From positions 196,548,370-196,612,369 of the forward strand of contig CM054115.1 of NCBI GenBank assembly GCA_028673005.1: 64,000 nucleotides of DNA, in the 5' to 3' direction. Both the position numbers and the translations under genes were made by a program. The notes under the pieces are model-generated. The model was not told the DNA's origin. It saw nothing but the letters and a program-made list of their open reading frames with translations, and searched no databases. Within the stretch, counting starts at the first letter, position 1; each line of letters begins with the position of its first letter. This DNA comes from Tanypteryx hageni. Lineage: Eukaryota; Arthropoda; Insecta; Odonata; Petaluridae. This document shows positions 34,037 through 45,190 of the stretch, piece by piece.

Positions 34037-34105
34037 GATAGAGAAAGGTGGAGGAGGAGCACCTGAACCTGCAGATGTGCCAAACACTATTTATTATTAT
34101 TATAT

Positions 34106-35603
34106 TAAAAATATATCCAGGTCAGCTTTATTAAACAGAGGAAATTGTTAAGAAACTTAAGGATATGCCGATGTCATCAGAGACAGTCAGGGACAGAACG
34201 ATAAAAATGGGCGCTGATATCAGTACTCAGCAGATTACGGATATTCAGTCAGTTACAGGATTCTCTATTTCTTGTGACAAGTCATGTGATGTTGATGACA
34301 TAGCACAAGTCGCTCTTATGGCCAGATATTTTAATTCTGAAGGGCCCCAAGAGGAGCTCATTGAATTACTGCCCGTCAAAGGCAAAAAAAGGGGAGAAGA
34401 TATTTTATCAGCTGCTGTTGACTGTTTAAGGAAGAAAGAGATAAACATTTGTAATATTATCTCAGTCGCAACAGATGGGGCACCGAATATGAAAGGGGTA
34501 AATAAGGAACTTGTTTCACTTTTGTAGAATACGCTTGACCATAATGCGCTGTCGTTTCAGTGCATAATCCATCAAGAGGCATTTTGTGCACAACATTTTC
34601 AACCTGAGATCACAGAAGTAATGAACATAGTAAATCAGATGGTCAAGAAAATTATGTCAAAAGCTTAAACCACCGGGAGTTCTCTGAACTTCTTGAAGAA
34701 GTCAACAGCCAGTATGCACAACAAAGTCCGTTGGCTTTTAAGAGGCATGTTACTTGGGTATTTCGCGGCCTGTCTGAAAGAAGTAAAGGTTTTAATGCAG
34801 AGTAAAGGCTATTACTATAAACACCTTACGGATCCTCATTGGTTAGAGAAATTTTATTTCATGGTAAATATCACCTCTCATTTAACCGTCCTTAATAGAA
34901 AACTACAAGGAAAAGGAAACACTATTCACTTGCTTTTAGAAGAGTTGCTACCCTTTGAGCGAAAGCTAGTTCAATTTGCAAGGGACATTGAGACGGGTTC
35001 GCTGTTTCATTTTCCATTTTTGAAGACATTCAAAGAGAAAAAATTATGAGATTCACACAAAGAACCTTAAAAATGTTGTCATTAAACGCAGGAATGCTTT
35101 TCTATGCGATTTTAGGATTTTAGATAGGAAAAGGCAACTTTGTCTTTCGTGTTGAAGCTGTCACCTTTCTACTAAATTTTTCAGTATTCATATTTGTGGA
35201 TCGAGCCCTAATGGAACTTGAATTGGTTCATTTGCGGAAAAAGGACATCTGGACTTCTAAATTCAAAAGATTGGAGATCGAACTCGAACATCTTGAAAGG
35301 CAGAAATCCACTCTAGAACTTCAGCGAAAATGGGCAGAAATGCATGATCTCAAAAAACAGGACCAAATTGTATTTGAGGTCTGGAATTCATTACCAGATG
35401 CCTATGTTAATATGAAAAAGTATGCGTCTGGAATTCTATCCATATTCGATTCTACTTACTTGTGTGAACAAGTGTATTCAAATATGAATTTCATTAAGAG
35501 CAAACTAAGAAGCCTACTGAATGATGGAAAGCTACAGTCCTGCTTGAAAATAAAAACAACAGCTTATTCTCCAAACATTGAACAACTCTCCAAAGAAATG
35601 TAA
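34106..35603 (+). pseudogene. hAT-1 transposase, catalytic and C-terminal part
   Basis: Resumes after the nested insertions with EEIVKKLKDMPMSSETVRDR (about 34137-34196). It reads the DDE core: ISCDKSCDVDD (about 34268), ATDGAPNMKG (about 34468), HNKVRWLLRG (about 34711) and LNRKLQGKGN (about 34888). It ends in the dimerisation domain TYLCEQVYSNMNFIKSKLRS (about 35455) and LKIKTTAYSPNIEQLSKEM, with TAA at 35601. Stops at about 34525 and 34664 and frameshifts near 35047-35195 break it. Family: GTF2IRD2/ZBED5-like hAT, which has given rise to domesticated genes in vertebrates; this copy is decayed. Confidence 0.85.
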
Positions 35604-36202
35604 GAGCATAGTAGTAGGTACGTAAAAAAATTACTATACTTGGCAATTTCGTGACCAATTTCATTGATATTACAATTACTAGTTTGTATTAAAAGAAATA
35701 GTTACTATCATACATTATTTTCTGTATTTGGCAGTCACAATTGGAAAAGTAAGCAGAGGAGGCCACATGGATAGCACATCACATCATAATTAATACAATT
35801 ATTAAAATCAAATTTATCAGAAATAGTACTGCTTTCAACAGAAGGATCCAGTATTGGCTGTTGAGTAACACTTGCATTTTTGACATTCTTATTTTCATCT
35901 ATACTCATAGATTCATTTCCTGAAAGGATCATTATATTGACTTCATTTGAAAGGTTATTTATATTTTCGTTGAATAAGAACTTATGCCAAGTATTCGTTT
36001 GTTTCTTAAGTTCTTTTTCTTAGAAATTATCACCAAACACGTGTTACATAAAAATCACTGTATGGGTGTGCAGCTTAAAAAATATAGGTCATTAATTATA
36101 GTTTTACTGTATTTAACACGTATTTTCCATTAACATGTCCTGCGGATTTTGGTACTTTGGATTTTATTAAAATTTTTAAAAAATGGCTCTTCTTGTCAAA
36201 AA
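35604..36202. other. hAT-1 3' non-coding region
   Basis: AT-rich sequence between the transposase stop and the right inverted repeat. No gene recognised. Confidence 0.5.
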
Positions 36203-36429
36203 GGTTGCCGACCCCTGTCTATGACCGGCGAGCATGACAAATTTCAGATCTCTATCCCTTCTAGAAATACCTTAGAATGAGGCGTGGGGCACAAAGGAGG
36301 TTCGTACACAAGATTTTTATATTATAGAGAGAAGAATCGTTTGCCGTCATGGCAACCCTCTGCCGGATTTTTCGCAAAATGACGAAACTATAATGGGATT
36401 AGAATTTAGTATGGATTCTTTCGCTTACA

Positions 36430-36745
36430 TAAACGACAATAGCTGTAGAGTGGGTGTGGGGAGGGAAATAGGGAGTGAGGAGTAGAAATGAAAAAATGAG
36501 ATAAAGAAGGAGACGGAAAAAGAGGGAGATCGATGGATTTGGAGATGAGGAGAAGTGAAGGTGGGAAGGAGAGGCAGAGGGGGATGGAGGGCGATAGAGA
36601 GGGAGAAAGGGGGAGAGAGGGAGAGAGAAATGGAGGGCGATAGAGAGGGAGAGAGAGGGAGGGAGTGAGGGAGAGAGGAAGGGAGTGAAGGAGAGAGGAC
36701 GGGATAGAGGAAGGGAGATATGGTGAGGGAAGATAGGAGATTGAT
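36430..36745. repeat. GA-rich simple repeat
   Basis: Imperfect (GGGAGA)n/(GAGA)n tract. The long minus-strand frames of Ser/Pro/Leu here are composition artefacts. Confidence 0.85.
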
Positions 36746-37124
36746 TGATAGCTTGATATGGTCTTTATTTGGGACGAGATAGAGACTAAAGTCCCATCTT
36801 TCATTCAACCCCACGTCGTGAAACGTAGGATAGTACACAGAACATTAACAAAATAAATACAAGTAATAATAAAAATACGATACAAACATTGGAAAATAAA
36901 GATGCAATTGTGTGGGAAAAAATTACGACTGAATAATGAAATCCATATAAAAAATCCACTGCAGGAAAGAACCCGCAAAAGAAGAGGATGTGAAAAACCT
37001 GCAAAACCTAATGAGATTCACTAAAGAACCAATAAATGAAGTTTAAAACAAATGATAAAATAATTAGAAAATCTGAGAGAGTAGTTAATTGGAAAAATTA
37101 TGCACAATACATATTGATCATTGA

Positions 37125-37260
37125 TTCACAGAGAGGAAGGGAGGGAGAGAGGGAACTAGAACAGGAGGTAGAGAGCGAGAGAAAGAGAGGGAGGGAGAGA
37201 GAGACAGGAAGAGAGCGTGGGAGCGAGAAAGAGGAGGAGAGAGAGCGTTACACAAAAAGA
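37125..37260. repeat. GA-rich simple repeat
   Basis: Second purine tract (GAGAGGGA-type), close upstream of R1 copy 1. Confidence 0.8.
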
Positions 37261-37290
37261 CAAAGTGAGAAAGGAACAGAGAAGGCTTTT

Positions 37291-37970
37291 ATTATTACTT
37301 TCTCCAAACGTAGTATAGGAGAAAGTATTGTTTTCATGAAAAAACTATTTCGAGATTCTAACGGAAATACATGTTTTGAGGTCCCCTAAACACGTTTTGT
37401 CCATTTTATCGATGATGTCTGTATGTATATGTGATAGGTATTTTGTGGGCGCTGTTAAACGATCGCAAAATTTTATATTTTACATTTTTATTGAAGGGGC
37501 AAGAGTTCGTTAGTTTTCGGTAGAAATCAGATGATCTTGTTACTTATCCGTTTTTCAAATATTTCCTTTAATAATTTATTAATATAAAAACAATTAGAAT
37601 AAACGTTGTAGGTAATTCAATTTTCTACAACCTTTGTTGGAAACATTTCCCCATATATTGCATTGTTTAAGAGATATTTTAAAAATTATACTTTTAGCTA
37701 CCATTACACCACCTGGAGGCAACTTTTGTAGACACTTTACGCATACTTTCTCTTAGCACTCCTTTTTATTTTCTTAATTGTTGGAGCTTCGTGGCTATAT
37801 CCAATATCAGAAGGCTACGGTGTGAGTTTATTTTTGTTCTTTGTAAGATTTTTGAAATTTTCTCGCAGTTCCTTAAAATATTCATTATCATTTAACCTAT
37901 TTGGAAGTTTTAGAAATATTACAGGTATGGAGAAAGTCGTGTGATGGCCACAACAGATTTTTTTGATAAG
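37291..37970 (+). repeat. R1 repeat, copy 1
   Basis: About 680 bp alignable with 51459-52155 in direct orientation. Anchors are ATTGTTTTCATGAAAAAA, TTTTGAGGTCCCCT and TCCAATATCAGAAGGCTA. It starts ACTTTCTCCA and has the complement TGGAGAAAGT near its end (about 37928), so it may be a MITE with 10-bp inverted repeats. No coding capacity. Confidence 0.7.
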
Positions 37971-37975
37971 ATATG

Positions 37976-38780
37976 AGCAAGGGACAAATGTCTTGTGAGA
38001 TAAAATTGATTCGCTTAATTTTTTATAATTAAAATCCCGCCATTCTTTTGATGGGCAATTGCATTAGTATTTTATAATTAGTAAATGCAATTCGATCAAA
38101 ATTCTAGCGTAAGGTAACAATAAATAAAAAACTTTTTTGTTCAGAAATATTATTTAATCCATTAAAACTAAAACAAAATGAGTCTGTCACGGTAATTTTT
38201 GTCCAATTTCCAATTTCTGGTCGCTTTTCTTTTAAATGCTATGAAATATAAAATTTATTGAGCTAAAAATTATATCTTTTATTGATACACTTTTAGTCAA
38301 GCATTTCAATTAAATTTTTGACATAAATTATTATTTACTTACATGTAATTCATTTTAAATTAAAATGGATGTTATTTATAATTGTGTTAATTTTATAGGA
38401 ATCAATAAAAAGTTAAATTTATATTTTTAGTCATCTTCACATTTTGAAAGTTTTCAATTAACTAGCGTTTTCTAGAACTTTAGATGGCCAGATTTTTCCA
38501 AAAATTCTGAAATATTTTTAAATTAATAGAATGTTGGCAAATTTTTGTAATCTCCTGGTGGTTTCCGGAGCATTCGAGCATTTCTGCAAAATTTAGTCGA
38601 ATCGTATAATGTATGAAAATTCACCAGGTTTCTCGGATATTGGAATAGGTAATTTTCATGTCTCAAAAGATTGAATACGAAGGTATATCGCAACAAAGCA
38701 GTTTAATACACAGATATTTCACAACAGTGGTTTCGAATAGCCAGAAGAATTACAATGACCATATTGTAAAAGTGGTTTTA
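37976..38780. other. no gene recognised
   Basis: Very AT-rich; no domain, RNA or terminal repeat seen. Confidence 0.5.
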
Positions 38781-40200
38781 TTAACACTAGAACGGCCGAT
38801 GGGACATTTTGTCCCATTTTTAAGTTAAGATCCCTGCCAACTCACAAATTTTTTCGGAGCTCGGCGAGTCTTCATAGCTTTTCATGATATTAATCTTGTT
38901 ATACACGGAGAAAGTTTCGCCCTCCCCACTACTTTGGTTGAGATGTGACATACATTTTACCCTAGAAAGGCCGATGGGACATTTTTGTCCCATCGGCGTA
39001 ATCATTACTAATCTGCTACTTTGTTTCAATATAGTACGGTGCGTAACTGCCGTTATGTAATAAGGTCGACTCAAGGAATCGTTTCCGGGAAATACTCAAA
39101 TTTGATGTCAAATCCACCAGGTCTGAGCGCTTAAAAACTGACAGGTTATTTCAGAAGTTTCGAATAGGTTCATTCAAAACTCTCAGACTTGTTACAGACA
39201 TGAAGCTTACATATCATTAGACGAATATCTCTTTTCTACCAAAGCTAGGTGCGGATTCATTCAGTTCATGGCTTCCAAGCCCGATAACTACGGGTAGAGG
39301 TTCTGGGTTGCTGTAGACAAAGTAACAAAGTATATACCGAATGCATTCCCTTATCCTGACAAAGATGAACTCCGACCAAATGATAAAGCCTTTCTCAGTA
39401 AGTAGTAATGAAACTGACGGAATGATTCCTGAACAAGTGAAGAAATGTCACATGTGACAATTTCTTCACTTCTCTGGCTTTGCGTGATAATCTAAAGGCT
39501 AAATCCACTAGCTTGGTTGGTACAATTAACCGGAGAGAAGAGAAATCCCCTTGGCTGTGAAAAATTCACATGGAGCTTTGTACGACACCCAGGTACTGAA
39601 AAACGAAGATACTACACTCACGGTATACCAAGGTAAAATGAATAAGAATGCCATTATTTTAAGCACTGTACACTTTGAAGTACAACTTGGGACAGATGAC
39701 AAGAAAAAGCCAGAAAATATCCTTTTAAAACGAAACTAAGTACAGGGTTGGCGTTGTAGATCAAATGGCTCGTAAATACTCAGTCAATGCAGCGTCCCGG
39801 AGGTGGCCTGTACGCACGTTTTACAATATCCTTGATATAGCTGGTATAAATGCATGGGTATTGTATAAGAATATTACCAAAATCAAGATCTCACGGCGAG
39901 AATTCTTGTTGAAATTGGCTGAAGAACTCAGTAAAGATAATGCGGAGAGCAGAAGATCGAACGCGCCCGATCAAATCGCTGTCACTCATGCCGAAGAAAG
40001 GGAACCTGCGTATCCCGTAACAGAGAGCAATCGAAGACATTGCCAGATTTGAAAAAACTGCAAATAAGGGAAGAGTGTGAATAAATACTTCGTATGCAGA
40101 AAGGTACTATGCAAGAAGTGCATCAGAAAGGAAAGAGACCTTTGTTTTTGTAGACTGCGTGAACGAGTGATTGTGAATGAAAAACCATCTTTGCCTCTTT
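38781..40200 (+). mobile_element. piggyBac element (decayed)
   Basis: TTAA at 38781-38784 is followed by CACTAGAACGGCCGATGGGA. A near-copy CCCTAGAAAGGCCGATGGGA recurs at about 38952, and both are followed by a TTTTGTCCCAT block. TTAA plus a CNCTAGAA end is the piggyBac signature, and a piggyBac transposase relic follows. The right end was not found. Confidence 0.7.
39100..40190 (+). pseudogene. piggyBac transposase (relic)
   Basis: Recognisable blocks: FIQFMASKPDNYG and FWVAVDKVTKYIPNAFPYPD (about 39255-39360, includes a catalytic-type Asp), LKNEDTTLTVYQGKMNKNAI (about 39596), DQMARKYSVNAASRRWPVRT (about 39761-39820), FYNILDIAGINAWVLYKN, and near the end a cysteine-rich stretch (about 40095-40160, CRKVLCKKC) like the piggyBac C-terminal zinc-binding domain. 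Several frameshifts and stops; the N-terminal part is not readable. Confidence 0.78.
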
Positions 40201-42604
40201 TACATTTTCTTTCAAATTAAACGAATTTCTTTTATTCATTAAAATACGTAAATATAGACCTAATTTCTTCGTTTTTGCTATATTCGGCGGCTAAAACTAT
40301 AAAATATCTTAGTCCTGTGATGTTTTGATGTTATATGGAATAATATCTCAGAAACACGCGTTTATTTTCGACATTTTATGACTTTTTCGTACACTTTCCT
40401 GGTGTTGCCAAGGCGACCCGCATTGTTGCCTCTGATTCAATCAGCGTCTATTAACCCTTCAAATACACGAAAGTATTACATTATTCGCTTCGCGCTTTTT
40501 ATGAAGCAACGAAATTATAGTTGTAGTAATGTCAAACTTAATAGATTGCAACGTTAATAATTAAAGAATATTATTATTATTCAGTAAACTGCGTGTGGGC
40601 TGTGGGCATTTTTGATAATTGACCACAAGAAAAAAATCTTCTTTCTTTATTTAAATACTGGAATGTGACCTTTTTGACATTTGAAATTGCATATATAACT
40701 CATAAATACCAACATTCAAATTATCAGTTGCCCAATTTTATAAGAAGAAATTGGCTATTATTACTTTTAAACACGCAGTTTTCTGACTGACTTAGCAAAA
40801 GATTTTGCGGGTACCACTAGTTGTATCAAATCTGCTGAAAATAAAAGGGGTGAATATGTTTAATAAGCACCAATAGATTTAATTATGGCATGACATCGTA
40901 CGTAATTAAAATCATCACTTTAGGACCGAAGTTTAATTTAATAATATCTAGTGTTTCGGGGATCACATCTTCTTGAATCACGGGCGTAACTTCTTCTCCG
41001 CCAGGTCCGCCACCGGGGGCGAGGGCCCCGAAGTGTCAGGAGGCCCGAAGGGTCTTGGAGCCCCGAAGTTTTTGGCGCCCGCGACGCCGGCCTCAGCATA
41101 ATTAGTAAAATTCTTATTTTTCCACCCACTGCCTAGCAGGCCATTTGATGTTAAATATTATTCCTCGAGATTAATCAAATTTATACGTAACACAAAAGGG
41201 CTTTTTGTTCCGTATTCATTAAACACGAGGATAATAAGGTGAAGAATGCTGAGCTTTGCGCCGAAGACGTGAATACGTATGCCCGAATCTAGTTAAAGAG
41301 TGTAATACTTGGAGTATGAACACGTTAACCCGTGAAGCATATCAGAAAACGTGGAATATTTTTCCGTCTTTGAGGTAAGAAATATTAAAAGAATTTTGCA
41401 AGTATAAAAATACAATTAATTCTTAATTTAGTTTCATTATAAATAATGTTATGCTTGTATATTTTCATTTATTCCATATTACTACACATGTAGGACAATT
41501 TTATAGATCACGTTCCTATTCGAAGCATCTTGACTTTGGTGTTTACCGTAAAAAATTAAGTATTTAGCTTAACTTACTTAAATGTACGTCATTTAGTCCG
41601 CAAAAGGTAGGATTTTTGCAACAGAAAATTCATATAAATTCCTATTGCTACATGGATAATAATGATCGCATAACTAGAACGCCAACGCTTTGTTCGCACC
41701 AAGTGGAAAATCCGTCGCTCTGCGCATCTGCATTTCAGAACACGAGAAAAAATGCACGCATCATGCGCGAAGCTTTGATGAGTTGTTGTCTGTGATAGTT
41801 TATCTGGATAATTTTGAACATTTAAGGTACAATTGTTGCCATAACACATTGCTTGCCCAAATATTAACGTGTTATTGTTATTTTCAGTTTTAATATCACA
41901 TATGATCTCTTGAATGAGTTTATATGTTAACTCTCATTCGACCCGCCGAGGCCCTCGCGAAATATAATGCGGCCCACCAAGGCACTCACAACATTGAATG
42001 CCACCCGCCAGGTAAAAAGGTGCACACACTTGGCTTAGACTGACGCCTAAGCACTTCAAAGCGAGACGCAAGAAGCGATGCCAAGGAAGTATTGAATATT
42101 AGATTTGCCGATTCATTTTCTGATGTTATTAATAAAAAATCGATTTAAAAAAATATTAAATATATAAGTAGTTTACTTTCACTTTAATTCCTTCGTCGTA
42201 AATTATTAATTTCTTTTCACTTACAAACACTTTTTGTGTACGTAAGTAAAATAAACGTATTTAAGTTAGTTTCCTCCACTTTTAATCCATTCCCTTTCAT
42301 TTATATATGTTATAGACGAACAGAAGGATAAATAAACAGTTCTTGTTTACTTCAGTTATTATCAAGATTGTTTTCATTGTCAGTGATTAAACAGGAGAGG
42401 AAAGATGCACGCATTATGCGCGCATATATGCGAGGCAGAGATATTCTTTACGATTTATTCTATCAAATCAAAAAAGATAAATATTGATGGCTTAGTATAT
42501 TGTCTAACAACTGAAAATTGATGTCAGCAGTGATGCAAAGGAAATATCGAATTTTTGATTCACCGATTTATTTCCTAATCAGTTGTAATTAATAAAACAA
42601 GAAG
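40201..42604. other. no gene; minor repeats
   Basis: No coding domain recognised. TTGGCGCCCGCGACGCCGGC near 41076 resembles the GC-rich hAT-type ends elsewhere in the window. Segments near 41745-41770 and 42405-42430 share ATGCACGCAT and a GCGCG core, and 42095-42145 resembles 42545-42600, suggesting an old local duplication. Confidence 0.4.
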
Positions 42605-42815
42605 TCCAAAGCAGGACTAATGCAGGCTGGTTTCCCAAAGTTGACATCCCAAATTGATTATTATGTTTATTGACAGGAAATATTTCAATATGTGTTAGTC
42701 ATTCCAAGGAATTCTCATGCCATAAATACCACTTGTAATTCATAATTTATCAATGATAGAAAAAATTTGAAAACAAATTAATAGAGCCTTATCAGGTTTA
42801 AAATACAACAAGTAG
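42605..42815 (-). repeat. AB repeat, copy 2, distal part
   Basis: Inverted match to the right end of copy 1 (17385-18095 without its MITE). It carries the empty site of that MITE at 42714-42721. The rest of copy 2 lies at 50595-52182, beyond a 7.8 kb block. Confidence 0.7.
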
Positions 42816-42886
42816 GGATGTACACAGGTTTCCCTTGGTACAGAAGTGCTTTTCGTCAAATTCGTCATAGTAAAATCGTAAACTAA

Positions 42887-43114
42887 TGAACTAATCCTTC
42901 TTCAGCTACTCTGTAGCTGAAGAAGGAGTAGTTCCGAAGCTTCTACGTTTGTGATGTTTCTGTGTTTTTGTGTTATTTTACGTGTGTCGCTTCGACATCC
43001 CCGGGGCCTCGCCAACCTGAAGTCGTCTGATTGGTGAGTGCTCACTGGGTTTCCTCATCCCAACACCTTGTTGACATCCATATATTCATTTTACCTTTCC
43101 TTTTCCGTAAGTTG
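42887..43114 (+). repeat. Penelope-UTR-like repeat, copy 1
   Basis: Contains CCTTCTTCAGCTAC/GTAGCTGAAGAAGG, a perfect inverted repeat of 14 bp with a 3-base loop. CTGAAGA, a GGA/TCC stem and GAAG then follow, loosely like a hammerhead core. The sequence from CGTTTGTGATGTTTCTGTGT to the (TA)n tract is repeated inverted at 49304-49480, and a short part again at 49741-49772. Assignment to Penelope UTRs is an inference. Confidence 0.5.

Positions 43115-43181
<67 letters not shown>
43115..43181. repeat. (TA)n microsatellite
   Basis: About 33 TA units between the repeat copy and the RTE-like relic. Confidence 0.95.
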
Positions 43182-43185
<4 letters not shown>

Positions 43186-43690
43186 GGTCCGTGATTATTC
43201 ATGGTTAAACCTGGTTCTCCATATACTCCTATTTTCCGCTAACCTCTTCATATCTTGATAACTCTCTATCCCTTTAAAATTTTCTATCAGCTGAAACCTT
43301 TTCCTACCTTTTTCCCTTTTTCCATCTAGTTTTCCTTCGAACACATCTTTAATCATACTCTCTCTCCTCAGGTAATGTCCAACTCAGTTTGCCTTCCTCT
43401 TTCTAATAGTCTGTATAATCATTCGCTTCTCTTTTACTCTTCGTAGCACTTCATCATTTTTCATCCTATCCGCTCATTTTATCTTCAGAATTTTCCTACA
43501 AGTCCACATTTCAAAGCTTTCCAAGTATTTTATGTCATTTTTCCTCAGCGTCCATGTTTCTGCCCCGTACAAAGCTGTACTCCATACAAAGTATTTTTTG
43601 AACTTTTTGCGGATATCTTATCTTATATTCCCCGTAAGCAGGTGTTTCTTCTTCTTAAAGCTGCTTTTGCTTTTCATATTTTAGTCCTAT
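43186..43690 (-). pseudogene. RTE-like LINE relic (3' end)
   Basis: On the minus strand, decayed coding sequence matches the C-terminal part of LINE G: a RGRNMDAEEK block where LINE G has LYGSETWTLKK (about 43560), a SWTLPEE region, and VFEGKLDGKREKGRKRFQL (about 43290-43345). It is followed by the (TA)n tract. Only the region after the RT survives. Confidence 0.65.
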
Positions 43691-43719
43691 ATATATCTAT
43701 ATATATACATTATCAATAT

Positions 43720-44298
43720 TAAATTTGATCAAAATAGATGTGGACAGTCCAACACAAATACGTACTCGCAAAAAGAATTTATATTATAAATTGTTGTGTG
43801 GTAGCCCCGCTTTCTATGGCTATACTAATCTGCTTGATTTTGTTTTCATATGTTGCATGCCTCCTTTATTTGAAATTTCGTTGGAATCGGTTCAGCTAAT
43901 TCCTTACAAATTCATAATTACCTAAAAGTTTATTTTTGTCATTGTGGCACTCATGCTTAGTCGTTCAGCTTTAAATATGTCACAGTGGTCATTATTTTAT
44001 GTGAATATTTTGTGTAACAAATTTGGTTGAAATCGGTTCTGCCAATCCTTCACTGATATATGCGTACGGACGGACGGACATCGCGAAGATAATAGTGCTT
44101 TTCAGCAATGATGAAAAGCACTAAAAACTGTCATAATCTCTTTCTGCCATTATATTTTGCATGTATTTTTTTTAAATAAACGCATTTAATAAATGGTACT
44201 GTGATATATGCTAATATGTATGGATCAACTGTCTATTGCTGAAGAGTAGTCGAGCGTAATGACATCAAGATTGGAAAGGTATACTCTATGTCGGAGTA

Positions 44299-44300
<2 letters not shown>
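43720..44300. repeat. interspersed repeat with terminal hairpin
   Basis: GTTGAAATCGGTTCTGCCAA (about 44027) and GGACGGACGGACA (about 44068) are typical of arthropod repeat tails and resemble the window's last 200 bp. It ends in a hairpin TAGTGCTTTTCA (44093-44104)/TGAAAAGCACTA (44112-44123) with a 7-base loop. Confidence 0.5.

Positions 44301-44361
<61 letters not shown>
44301..44361. repeat. (TA)n microsatellite, Gypsy insertion site
   Basis: The LTR element starts directly in this tract. The other flank is also (TA)n, so a TATA-type target duplication fits but cannot be told apart from the microsatellite. Confidence 0.9.
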
Positions 44362-44365
<4 letters not shown>

Positions 44366-44631
44366 GGACTGAGATGGTGTACGGGTGATGATCGTCGCTT
44401 GTTTGTGATGGGTGGTGATCGTCAGTTGTTCAGAGTGGATGCTGGGGGGTGAGATAGTTGGGTGATGGCAAGATGGCGAGAGGTTGGCGCGAGTGAAAGT
44501 GGGACAACGACGTGACTGTAGCTGAGTAGCAGAATGGACGGTGTGTGTACGACGGAAGTTTCCCAGTGTGCCCAGTGTATTGATGGTTAATAAAATTTAT
44601 CCGAAATAAGTTCTCTCGTCTCCGCACCCCA
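44362..44631 (+). repeat. 5' LTR, 270 bp
   Basis: Begins TGTGGGACTGAG and ends GCACCCCA. An AATAAA signal lies at 44589-44594. Identical to the 3' LTR by eye apart from 7 extra bases in the latter. Confidence 0.92.
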
Positions 44632-44638
44632 CAACTTT

Positions 44639-44656
44639 TGGGGGCTCGTCCGGGAT
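44639..44656 (+). other. primer-binding site, tRNA-Pro type
   Basis: TGGGGGCTCGTCCGGGAT, seven bases after the LTR, is complementary to the 3' end of tRNA-Pro including CCA. The same 18-mer is the well-known PBS of murine gammaretroviruses. It would prime minus-strand DNA synthesis. Confidence 0.85.
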
Positions 44657-45190
44657 GTGGAAAGGAACGTGAGATGAAGACGCGCCATGACACCAGTAGG
44701 ACGAATTTTAGTGTATTTATAAGACGAATAGAAGTTTATATGTAAGACGAATAGACGAAAGACGAGATGTTATCTTACGAAAGACGAGACCTTGCATTTC
44801 TCATCAAAGTGTAATTGTGTTGGCCTAAAGACGATAGGAGCACGCTGCATATTTTGGACTTTATTTGCCGAGAGACGAGAAAAGTTATTAGTCAGAAGAG
44901 TGATATTTTAGTGTGGTATAATTTCCTAGCTGATAAACGTTGTGTGTTGAAACATTTAAGATTTCGTAAGAAAAAGCGTGGGAAGCCATTTTGGTGAAGT
45001 CAGTTCTCACGTAATGGACGCTATCTAGCTGGTGGGTCACATGACGAGAAAAAGCGCGGGAAGTTAGTGTTGGACTGACGTAGGATCACGTGACGAGGAA
45101 GTAGCCTGAGACTAGCGTGTGCCTGGTATAGCCGAGGGGAGGGGAAAGTACTTTTTGTGTCTTCGTGTTAGTGTGGATAGGCGTTGGAAG

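Larger units (their letters stand above)
31536..34105 (+). mobile_element. LINE G, RTE-like non-LTR retrotransposon
   Basis: Plus-strand element that starts inside the endonuclease (VIQVYMPT) at about 31539. It ends with a very short 3' UTR and a (TTA)n tail at about 34085-34110. It abuts the 5' end of LINE H head-to-head, also within hAT-1. The short 3' UTR and purine-rich coding strand fit an RTE-type element; the clade is inferred. Confidence 0.75.
24470..36217 (+). mobile_element. hAT-1, autonomous-type hAT element expanded by nested insertions
   Basis: Terminal inverted repeats CAGGGGTCGGCAACC at 24470-24484 and its exact complement at 36203-36217. Flanks GTCTAGAC and TCTATGAC align as a TCTA(T)GAC duplication with one deleted base. 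A transposase of the GTF2IRD2/ZBED5-like hAT type is encoded on the plus strand in two blocks, 25908-26450 and 34106-35603. The gap holds LINE H, hAT-2 and LINE G. A palindrome GAGCCACATGTGGCTC lies just inside the left end. Confidence 0.85.

Noticed and set aside
36406..36838. Ser/Pro/Leu-rich frames over GA tracts (also 18124-18542 and 61476-62309)
   Set aside because: Low-complexity composition keeps several frames open; no domain is present.
43031..43258. Open frames rich in Ile-Tyr across the (TA)n tracts (also 49141-49389 and 49500-49838)
   Set aside because: These are direct translations of TA repeats, with no domain outside the tract.
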